Origin: Acidobacteriota bacterium
GTDB lineage: Bacteria > Acidobacteriota > Terriglobia > UBA7540
Direction of reading: 5' to 3'
NCBI GenBank assembly: GCA_021786455.1
Contig: JAJYNF010000334.1
Location: forward strand, 1-8,366
DNA length: 8,366 nucleotides
Part shown: positions 1 to 6,182 of the stretch, in pieces
Position numbering within the stretch: position 1 is the stretch's first letter
Layout: each line of letters starts with the position of its first letter
The notes under the pieces: generated by a model
Databases searched by the model: none
Seen by the model: only the letters and a program-made list of their open reading frames with translations
Told to the model about the DNA's origin: nothing
Program-made: the position numbers and the translations under genes

Positions 1-136
1 CTACTGGTTACCCTTCGCCATCCCTGCGCTTTTAGAGCAGAAAGTTTTCCCATCGGTCTAATTTAGGGCTTGCCAAACAAAGTCCACTCTTTAGTTTACC
101 GCGCGCGGGCGCCGCGGGCGTGAGTGGAAGAGCGAA

Positions 137-156
137 AGGTTTGGCGCTCCAAACCT
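137..156. promoter_or_regulatory. Tight hairpin, 8-bp perfect stem with 4-base loop
   Basis: The arms AGGTTTGG (137-144) and CCAAACCT (149-156) are perfect reverse complements around the loop CGCT. No T-run follows on the plus strand, so it is not a classical terminator. The left arm could alternatively pair with GCCAAAC at 72-78, which would give a mutually exclusive fold. Function unknown; it could be part of a leader RNA, a protein site, or an element tied to the gene upstream of the window. Confidence 0.4.
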
Positions 157-158
157 AC

Positions 159-225
159 AGGGTCTTTGTTCTGACTGGCGGCGCCGTATCCTAGGCGGGC
201 GTAACGTCGGAGACCCTCACTTTTT
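159..225 (+). terminator. Possible terminator-like stem with T-run
   Basis: AGGGTCT (159-165) is the exact reverse complement of AGACCCT (211-217), and three bases after the stem comes TTTTT (221-225). The enclosed loop is about 45 bases and contains a smaller CGCC/GGCG pairing (182-185 with 194-197). A loop this long is atypical for an intrinsic terminator. A 7-bp match inside 300 bp is also expected by chance a few times, so this is a weak call. It might end an unseen upstream transcript or act as an attenuator. Confidence 0.2.
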
Positions 226-244
226 CTCAATCCTCCTAATTCTC

Positions 245-273
245 TTGCCGATTTATTAATCAGAAAGTATCAG
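245..273 (+). promoter_or_regulatory. Candidate sigma-70 type promoter for the large SBBP/ASH gene
   Basis: A -35-like TTGCCG (245-250) is separated by exactly 17 bases from a -10-like TATCAG (268-273). The spacer is AT-rich compared with its surroundings. The expected transcription start would fall near 280, inside the palindrome at 275-291. The hexamers match the consensus only partly, so this is a prediction from spacing and composition. The same TTGCCG with a 17-base spacer is found before the methyltransferase gene. Confidence 0.35.
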
Positions 274-274
274 G

Positions 275-291
275 CGCGTACTCAGTACGCG
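275..291. promoter_or_regulatory. 17-bp palindrome, candidate operator
   Basis: CGCGTACT and AGTACGCG are perfect 8-bp arms around a single central C at 283. It begins two bases after the putative -10 hexamer and ends three bases before the Shine-Dalgarno sequence. Its place over the expected transcription start, and its odd-length two-fold symmetry, are typical of a dimeric repressor site. As RNA, a one-base loop cannot form without opening the stem, so a DNA-binding role is more likely than a hairpin. No cognate regulator is in the window. Confidence 0.4.
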
Positions 292-306
292 ACGGGAAGG
301 ATAATC

Positions 307-3300
307 ATGTTTCGATCCTCCGAACTCAGGTCACGAATTGAATGGATCGGATTCCTGGTGTCGAGTGGGCTGGGCGTAGCGCTCTTTATTGCGTTGAGCG
401 TTCTCGTCGTCAGAGCCGCGCCGCGTAATGGCAGCGTATCCCCTAACTCAAAGGCATCTTGGGGGCGCGTTGCTTTGAATGGATACGGATATGCAGGCCC
501 CAAAGGCATGGAGACGACCAGCGGAGCCGCTGTTGCGAGGCTAGCGGGGTTGCCTATAGGGTTTGAGGAGAATGTCGGACAGTTCGCTCCGACCGTGAAA
601 TTCTTGGCCCGAGGGTGTGGTTACATGTTGTGGATGACCGCTGATGGTGCCGTGTTAGAATTGAGAAGTCAAAGATCAAAAGGCGGGGCTCCGGGCAACA
701 GCCACCGAAAGTCAGTCTTCAAGGGGCGGCCGATCACGGCAACCCATGCAAAGCTTGGCTCACATCACCTACCTGACACTACATATATAGTAAATATAAA
801 GCTGATAAAATCAAATCCGGCCGCGAGAGTTGTGGGTGAAAACGAGCTCGCCAGCAAAGCTAACTACTTCATAGGGAGCAACCCGAGCCGGTGGCGGACG
901 AACGTGCCGATGTATGGTGCAGTTAGGTATAAGAATGTTTACCCTGGGGTTGATCTGGTGTACTACGGCAATGGGGGAAGTTTGGAATTCGATTTTATCG
1001 TGCGGCAAGGAGCTAATCCTAACTTAATTCGATTGGCCATTAGTACGACACACATAGTTAATAAATATGGGGAAGCAATAGTTCAGAACGGTGGATTGAG
1101 CGTCCCAAACCCACAACCTAAAATCCGGGTAGCGGCGAACGGCGACCTGGTGATTGGCACGGGCGCTGGCCCAGCGCGATTCCGTAAGCCGGTCGTGTAC
1201 CAGGCAAACCTTGCTCGGTGGCCCGTAGCAAAAGGCCAGATGAGCGGATTTCGTCGCCAGATGCTTGCCGGCCGCTTCGTCCTAAGCTCAGTTACGCGCC
1301 ACAAATCGCAAACCACCCAATGCACGGTTTCCTTCGCGCTGGGCGCTTACAATCATTCCAAGCCGGTAATTATTGACCCTGTCCTGGCCTATTCAACCTA
1401 CCTCGGCGGTTCGGCGTTTGACGATGCGACAGGCGTTGCGGTGGACTCATCAGGCGACGTTTATGTGACCGGTTACACGACTTCGCCGGATTTCCCCGTA
1501 GTTTCCGCAGCCGACAGCTCCTACGGTGGCGGCGCATGCAACACTGATTTGAGCGCGGCACCGTGTTTCGACGCTTTTGTGACCAAGCTTAATCCGCAAG
1601 GGACCGGGCTGATATATTCGACGTATTTGGGGGGAAGCGGGGACGACCGCGCATCGCACCTGGCTATTGACTCTTCGGGCGATGCCTACGTGGTCGGGTA
1701 CACGAACTCATTGGACTTTCCAACCTCTCACGCGCTTCAAAGCGCGCTCGGCGGAGGAACGTGTGGCACGACGGCGAATCCTTTTCCCTGTTACGACGCT
1801 TTCATTACCGAGCTGAGTCCGAGCGGTTCGAACCTAATTTACTCTACCTATCTTGGCGGGCAAGGGGACGACTACGGTATGGGAATTGCGGTGGACTCGA
1901 GCGGCAGCGCATACGTGACCGGGTTCACCTCGGGCTCGAATTTCCCCGTGACCAGCGGGGCCTACCAGGCAAGTTTTGGCGGAGGCCCCTACGATGCCTT
2001 CGTTGCAAAGCTCAGCCCGGGCGGGTCGAGCCTGGTTTATTCGACATTTCTGGGCGGTAGCGGAGAAGACCGGGCGTCGGCGATTGCCGTGGACTCGTCG
2101 GGCGACGCCTACGTCACAGGCCAGACCAATTCCACGAATTTTCCGACGGCGAATCCATTCCAGGGGGCTTACGCGGGTGGGGCGTGCGGATGCTTTGACG
2201 CTTTTATTGCCAAGCTCAACCCGACGGGGTCGGCGCTGGTTTACTCCACCTATCTAGGCGGAACGGGCGGCGACTACGGTAACGCGATTGCTCTCGATGC
2301 TTCCGATGAGGCGTTCGTTGCCGGCTGGACGACCTCAACGGATTTCCCGGTGACGGCGGGAGCTTACCAAAAGACCTACGGCGGCTCCGACGATGCCTTT
2401 GTCCCCAAACGCTGCGCGACAGGGAACTCGCTTGTATATTCCACGTATCTCGGTGGCATTGACCCTGAAGCGGCGACGGGGATTGCCGTGGACGGTTCCG
2501 GAAATGCCTACGTGACTGGAAATGCTTACGGAGTTGGATTCCCGGCGGTCAATCCTATCCAGTCGGCGAATGCTGGTTTTTATGACGCATTTATCGCCGC
2601 TTTCGACCCTTCAGGCTCGGGGCTGCTTTACGCCACGTGGCTCGGGGGTTCTGGGGATGACTTTGGCAACGACATTGCCGTAGATTCGGGGGGAGACGCT
2701 TACGTTGCCGGAGACACTTTTTCGACGGATTTTCCCACCACGCCGGGGGCCTACCAAACAGCTTATGCGGGAGGCGCCTATGACGGCTTTGTGGCCAAAA
2801 TCAGCCCAGCGAATGCGCCGGGTGTCGCGGCAACACCCGACCCGGTTTCGTTCGGCGACCAGGCGGTTGGCACGACCAGTGTTGCCGCCAATGTCCAAGT
2901 GATGGATGCGGGTAGCGATGCACTCGAAATCACCGGCGTTTCCGCCAGCGGAGATTTTGCCGCCACGAACCATTGCGGCTCTGAGACCGGACCGGGGACA
3001 AGCTGCACGGTGAGCGTGACCTTTACGCCGAGCGCCACTGGCCAACGCACCGGCACGCTGACCTTAAGCGATAACGCCGCTAGCAGCCCGCAGACAATCA
3101 ACTTGAGCGGGATCGGGACGAGCGGCGTGGTCAGCCTCTCAGCCACAAGCCTTGATTTTGGCTCGGTGGAGGCGGGCGCAACGAGCGCCACGCAATCGGT
3201 GACGCTGACGAATACGGCCACAACGACCCTTTACATCTCCAGCCTTCAGGCGGAAGGGACTTACGCGGAGACGACAACCTGCGGCAGCACCGTTCCAGCG

Positions 3301-4893
3301 GGAGGCAGTTGTACGATATCGGCGACTTTCCAGCCCACCGCCGCTGGAGCGAGCGTGGGCCAAGTGGTTATCACGGACTCCGCTCCCGCCAGCCCGCAGG
3401 ACATTGAACTGACTGGGACTGGAACGGCGCCCGAAGCGACTCTGGCGCCCATGAGCCTTAACTTCGGCAGTCAAGCGGCGGGCACCGTCAGCGCAGCGCA
3501 ATCCGTGACACTCTCCAATTCCGGAACAGCCCCCCTGAGCATTGCCGGCATCGCGGTAACGGGTGATTTCTCACAGACGAACAACTGCGGCTCAAGCCTG
3601 GCTGTTGGCGCGAATTGCGCGATTCAAGTAACGTTTAGCCCGACGTCCGCAGGCACGCTCACAGGCACACTGTCGGCTTCCGATAATGCCTCCGGCAGAC
3701 CGCAGAACGTCGCCCTCAGTGGCACGGGAACGGCACCGGGCGCGGCGCTTGCGCCCGCGTCCCTCGGCTTTGGCAATCAGGGAGTGGGGACCACCAGCGG
3801 AGCTGAAATGGTCACTTTGTCGAATCCGGGAAATGCTGCCCTCAGCATTACGAGCATTGCCGTAAGCGGCGACTTTGCCGAGAGCAATAACTGCGGTTCG
3901 AATTTGGCGGCAGGCAGCAATTGCTCAATTCAGGTGACCTTCAGCCCTACAGCCACGGGAACGCGCAGCGGAACGCTCGCGGTTACGGACAGTGCCAGCG
4001 GGAGCCCTCAGACCGTTGCGCTCACCGGGACGGGCGTGACGGCTTTTTCCGTCTCCGCCAACAGCGACGCCACGACAGTTACCGCAGGCACCAACCAGGC
4101 CACCTTCCAACTCGCGGTATCGTCGTCTTACGGATTTGACGGAAGTGTCAGCTTGGCTTGCTCAGATGTTGCACCGGCGAGTTGCAGTTTTAACCCGGCG
4201 TCGTTGTCGCCCGGGAATTCGAGCGCGCTGACCGTAAGCAATTTGGCAGAGGTGGGCGGAGGCTCGTTCAGTTTTAGCGTGGTCGCCACGAGCGGCTCGC
4301 AATCCGTGTCCTTGCCGCTTTCGATCCGCTTCGCGGATTTTTCGTTCTCTTCCTCATCGAATTCCGCCACCCTCACCGCCGGCGGAGCCGCGAACTACTC
4401 GGTAAATCTTACCCCTCTCAATGGGTTTACTGGTACGGTCAATTTGACGTGCACGGGAGCGCCATCTGCCGCCGCCTGCACATTAAATCCCACCTCCGCC
4501 AACCTTGACGGGACCAGCGTGGTGAGCGTCGCGGTTTCAGTCACCACCACGGCGGTCAGCGTGCCGCGAACGTGGCCTTCCCACGGGCAACCGCCGACGG
4601 CCCTTCGAGGGAATTTACACAACTTGGAGTTGATGTGGGTATTGTTTTGGGTTAGCTTGCTGGTGATAATAAACTGGCGCGCTTGCCGTGGAGGAAAAGG
4701 GAAATGTCGAAGGGGCGTTGCTTTGCCGATTATCTTGGCCATCATGCTGGCATCATGCGGCGGAGGCGGGGTAGCGCCGGATCCGCCTCCGGCAGACCCT
4801 CCTGGAACTCCTTCTGGGACCTACACGCTGACGGTTCAGGGGACGTCGGGTTCTCTCAGCCATCAGGTCAGCTTGACGCTGGTTGTGAACTGA
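307..4893 (+). CDS. Giant exported SBBP beta-propeller / ASH (choice-of-anchor D) repeat protein
   Basis: A 1,528-residue protein probably exported to the periplasm or cell surface; biochemical role unknown. A signal peptide or anchor helix spans about residues 14-37, with possible cleavage near RAA-PR. Residues 84-358 resemble the N-terminal domain usual in SBBP proteins (FEENVGQ at 86-92, later NYFIG, WRTNVP and YPGVDLVYYG). Seven SBBP repeats (YSTYLGG...VDSSGDAYVTG...FP...DAFVAKL) cover 362-836. Four ASH domains cover 839-1244, each with a CGS-x7-C cysteine pair. Two Ig-like domains follow (1247-1344 and 1345-end), the second interrupted by a membrane segment. The start is supported by GGGAAGG (294-300), six bases before ATG. 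The architecture is common in Acidobacteriota; adhesion or carbohydrate binding is only a guess. Repeat 5 is degenerate (PKRCATG, 700-706, instead of AKLNPTG). The glycosyltransferase gene starts 68 bases downstream. Confidence 0.9.
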   Translation: MFRSSELRSRIEWIGFLVSSGLGVALFIALSVLVVRAAPRNGSVSPNSKASWGRVALNGYGYAGPKGMETTSGAAVARLAGLPIGFEENVGQFAPTVKFLARGCGYMLWMTADGAVLELRSQRSKGGAPGNSHRKSVFKGRPITATHAKLGSHHLPDTTYIVNIKLIKSNPAARVVGENELASKANYFIGSNPSRWRTNVPMYGAVRYKNVYPGVDLVYYGNGGSLEFDFIVRQGANPNLIRLAISTTHIVNKYGEAIVQNGGLSVPNPQPKIRVAANGDLVIGTGAGPARFRKPVVYQANLARWPVAKGQMSGFRRQMLAGRFVLSSVTRHKSQTTQCTVSFALGAYNHSKPVIIDPVLAYSTYLGGSAFDDATGVAVDSSGDVYVTGYTTSPDFPVVSAADSSYGGGACNTDLSAAPCFDAFVTKLNPQGTGLIYSTYLGGSGDDRASHLAIDSSGDAYVVGYTNSLDFPTSHALQSALGGGTCGTTANPFPCYDAFITELSPSGSNLIYSTYLGGQGDDYGMGIAVDSSGSAYVTGFTSGSNFPVTSGAYQASFGGGPYDAFVAKLSPGGSSLVYSTFLGGSGEDRASAIAVDSSGDAYVTGQTNSTNFPTANPFQGAYAGGACGCFDAFIAKLNPTGSALVYSTYLGGTGGDYGNAIALDASDEAFVAGWTTSTDFPVTAGAYQKTYGGSDDAFVPKRCATGNSLVYSTYLGGIDPEAATGIAVDGSGNAYVTGNAYGVGFPAVNPIQSANAGFYDAFIAAFDPSGSGLLYATWLGGSGDDFGNDIAVDSGGDAYVAGDTFSTDFPTTPGAYQTAYAGGAYDGFVAKISPANAPGVAATPDPVSFGDQAVGTTSVAANVQVMDAGSDALEITGVSASGDFAATNHCGSETGPGTSCTVSVTFTPSATGQRTGTLTLSDNAASSPQTINLSGIGTSGVVSLSATSLDFGSVEAGATSATQSVTLTNTATTTLYISSLQAEGTYAETTTCGSTVPAGGSCTISATFQPTAAGASVGQVVITDSAPASPQDIELTGTGTAPEATLAPMSLNFGSQAAGTVSAAQSVTLSNSGTAPLSIAGIAVTGDFSQTNNCGSSLAVGANCAIQVTFSPTSAGTLTGTLSASDNASGRPQNVALSGTGTAPGAALAPASLGFGNQGVGTTSGAEMVTLSNPGNAALSITSIAVSGDFAESNNCGSNLAAGSNCSIQVTFSPTATGTRSGTLAVTDSASGSPQTVALTGTGVTAFSVSANSDATTVTAGTNQATFQLAVSSSYGFDGSVSLACSDVAPASCSFNPASLSPGNSSALTVSNLAEVGGGSFSFSVVATSGSQSVSLPLSIRFADFSFSSSSNSATLTAGGAANYSVNLTPLNGFTGTVNLTCTGAPSAAACTLNPTSANLDGTSVVSVAVSVTTTAVSVPRTWPSHGQPPTALRGNLHNLELMWVLFWVSLLVIINWRACRGGKGKCRRGVALPIILAIMLASCGGGGVAPDPPPADPPGTPSGTYTLTVQGTSGSLSHQVSLTLVVN
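1390..2814 (+). repeat. Seven SBBP repeats, probably one seven-bladed beta-propeller
   Basis: Repeat units begin at 1390, 1615, 1840, 2038, 2242, 2437 and 2629, that is, every 64-75 codons. Each starts Y-(S/A)-T-(Y/F/W)-LGG and contains a (V/L)D-x-S/G-G-x-A-Y/F-V-x-G strand, an FP turn and D-(A/G)-F near the end. Units 1, 2 and 4 carry extra loops with paired cysteines just before DAF (C411/C420, C486/C495, C627/C629), likely disulfides in an exported protein. Unit 5 has lost the AKL-x-P-x-G signature, and unit 6 has IDPEA where the others have SGDD or similar. Seven units fit one closed propeller; this is inferred from the count, not from a structure. Confidence 0.85.
2821..4038 (+). repeat. 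Four tandem ASH / choice-of-anchor-D domains
   Basis: Four units of about 100-102 residues start at 2821, 3127, 3430 and 3736. Each has the pattern SL-x-FG near the start, an SxTLxN-like strand, GDF or GTY, a cysteine pair C-G-S-x7-C, VTF-x-PT/S, a TGTL-like strand and a final L-x-GxGT. Units 3 and 4 are the most alike (both NNCGS, IQVTFSPT and GTL), suggesting the most recent duplication. Such beta-sandwich domains usually act as spacers or binding modules; no catalytic residues are expected or seen. Confidence 0.8.
4555..4815 (+). other. Membrane-hairpin and lipobox-like insert inside the last Ig-like domain
   Basis: This covers residues 1417-1503 of the large protein. In order: a proline/tryptophan linker, a hydrophobic helix (about 1442-1457), a strongly basic stretch with C1460 and C1467 (R, K and R residues 1458-1469), a second hydrophobic stretch (1470-1482), then L-A-S-C at 1481-1484 followed by four glycines and a proline-rich linker. 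Basic n-region, hydrophobic core and L-A-S-C resemble a lipoprotein signal peptide placed internally. The preceding Ig-like domain runs without a break through the equivalent place (GGSFSFSVVATSGS, just after 1329), so this looks like an insertion between strands. I recall similar segments at the C-termini of other acidobacterial Ig-like proteins. Confidence 0.6.
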
Positions 4894-4961
4894 AGGGTTA
4901 ATTCGGCCGAGCCGGGCTTTTAAGTCGCCACCCTGCGACGGCCGTTGGATAGAAGATTGCG

Positions 4962-6182
4962 ATGCACCCACAAAGCGCGCCCCTCCTGACTGGGTTTCGA
5001 GACGAGCCGACGGCGCCTCTGAGAATGACGTTTGTGTATTTTGACGCGGGGGGCGGACACCGCTCGGCAACCCAGGCGCTCGCCTCGGTCATCGCGGTGG
5101 AGGGGCGGCCGTGGGAAATTTCCTGCCTGAATCTCCAGAAGCTCCTCGACGGAATTGACCTGGCTCGTCAGCTGACCGGTTACCGCATTCAAGACGTGTA
5201 CAATGCGATGCTGGCCAGGCGCTGGACGATCGGCGCGGAGCAACTGTTGCCTGTCTTTCACGCCGCCGTACGATTGTTTCACCGCCGCATCGTGCGCCTG
5301 CTGGAGGACTTTTGGCGCGCATCTCAGCCCGAAATGGTCGTCTCATTGATTCCCAATTTCAATCGCGCGCTGGCGGAGAGCGTGCGTCGTGCGCTTCCAT
5401 CAGCGCCTTTTGTTACCATCCTGACCGATCTCGCGGATTATCCGCCGCACCTCTGGATTGAAGCCGAGTCAGAGTATTTGATTTGCGGCACAGAACGCGC
5501 GGTTGAGCAAGCTCTGGCGATGGGCCACCCGCCGGAGCGAGTGTTTCGCGTTTCCGGAATGATTCTGAACCCGGCATTTTACGAGCCGGGCGACGAAGGT
5601 GGGACAAAAAATCGGCGGGCGCTGGGTCTCGATGCCGAGCGGCCGACGGGCTTGGTGATGTTCGGCGGACAGGGAGCGCGAGTGATGTTGGACATCGCGA
5701 GGCGACTGAGCGCCTTCGAAAATCTTCAACTGATCTTTCTTTGCGGTCATAACGAAGAGCTTGCCGAGCGGCTTCGGCAGACTCGCTTCCGCTTTCCGAC
5801 CCATGTCGAAGGCTTCACCGAGCGGGTGCAAGATTACATGCGGATTTCGGACTTCTTCATTGGCAAGCCCGGGCCCGGCAGCGTCAGCGAGGCTTTGCAA
5901 ACGGGGCTGCCGGTGGTTGTCGAGCGCAATGCGTGGACACTGCCGCAGGAGCGCTACAACGCCGACTGGATTCGGGAAAACAATCTCGGAATCGTGGTGC
6001 CGAGCTTTCGGCAGATCGGCGCGGCCGTCGAGCGAATGTTAGACCCCGCGGAGCTGGCGCGTTACCGAGCGAATGCCGCCGCGCTCAAGAACCGCGCCGT
6101 ATTCGAAATCCCGGAAATTCTCGCGCGCATTCCCCAGGATAAACGCCCAACGGTCGCCGGGCAGGGCGAGCAGGTCCACTAA
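4962..6182 (+). CDS. GT-B glycosyltransferase, MGDG synthase / UgtP-like (GT28)
   Basis: A 406-residue enzyme expected to transfer a sugar from a nucleotide-sugar donor to a lipid acceptor such as diacylglycerol at the inner membrane face. The N-terminal half has the glycine loop DAGGGHRSA (28-36), typical of MGDG synthase N-domains. The C-terminal half fits a GT28 donor-binding domain: VMFGGQG (232-238), a mid-domain HVEGF, then GKPGPGSVSEAL (301-312), corresponding to the KPGG-x-x-x-SEAL motif of relatives, and LPQERYN (327-333). No signal peptide or clear membrane helix is seen. The ATG at 4962 is the first in frame after a stop at 4950; its Shine-Dalgarno is weak (AGAAG). The family core begins at M22 (5025), so translation may start there. 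Donor and acceptor cannot be read from sequence; related families include UgtP, MGDG synthase and MurG-like enzymes. Its stop overlaps that of the convergent VWFA gene. Confidence 0.85.
   Translation: MHPQSAPLLTGFRDEPTAPLRMTFVYFDAGGGHRSATQALASVIAVEGRPWEISCLNLQKLLDGIDLARQLTGYRIQDVYNAMLARRWTIGAEQLLPVFHAAVRLFHRRIVRLLEDFWRASQPEMVVSLIPNFNRALAESVRRALPSAPFVTILTDLADYPPHLWIEAESEYLICGTERAVEQALAMGHPPERVFRVSGMILNPAFYEPGDEGGTKNRRALGLDAERPTGLVMFGGQGARVMLDIARRLSAFENLQLIFLCGHNEELAERLRQTRFRFPTHVEGFTERVQDYMRISDFFIGKPGPGSVSEALQTGLPVVVERNAWTLPQERYNADWIRENNLGIVVPSFRQIGAAVERMLDPAELARYRANAAALKNRAVFEIPEILARIPQDKRPTVAGQGEQVH

Larger units (their letters stand above)
1..306. other. Non-coding region upstream of the large SBBP/ASH gene
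   Basis: No convincing coding sequence lies in this stretch: it has no open frame with family-like protein features on either strand. It holds, in order, a set of inverted repeats (72-145, 83-128, 99-117), a tight hairpin (137-156), a longer stem followed by a T-run (159-225), a promoter-like pair of hexamers (245-273), a palindrome (275-291) and a Shine-Dalgarno sequence (294-300). The first ~70 bases show nothing I can name. Any gene upstream lies outside the window, so whether the early hairpins belong to its 3' end or to the 5' leader of the next gene cannot be decided. Confidence 0.7.

Noticed and set aside
1..306. Known riboswitch (for example cyclic di-GMP class I) or small RNA gene upstream of the giant gene
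   Set aside because: Only scattered short similarities; the conserved core sequences of known classes could not be found.
2401..2424. Possible pair of compensating frameshifts in SBBP repeat 5 (VPKRCATG instead of VAKLNPTG)
   Set aside because: Aligned to the other repeats, the codons differ by a few single-base substitutions; no insertion or deletion is needed.
2611..3221. Long minus-strand open frames (about 144 and 147 codons) opposite the propeller and ASH repeats
   Set aside because: They overlap each other and the clearly coding plus strand, have no family-like motifs, and arise from the GC-rich repeats and codon bias of the sense gene.
4683..4901. Plus-strand frame starting with GTG after a purine-rich GAGGAAAAGG-like stretch, a possible small separate gene
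   Set aside because: It is out of frame with the giant gene, has no recognisable features, and the large frame continues with family-typical sequence through the same stretch.
4901..4924. Short GC-rich inverted repeat followed by TTTT between the giant gene and the glycosyltransferase gene, as a terminator
   Set aside because: The best stem is only four base pairs with a three-base loop; too weak to call, and the 68-bp gap is compatible with read-through.
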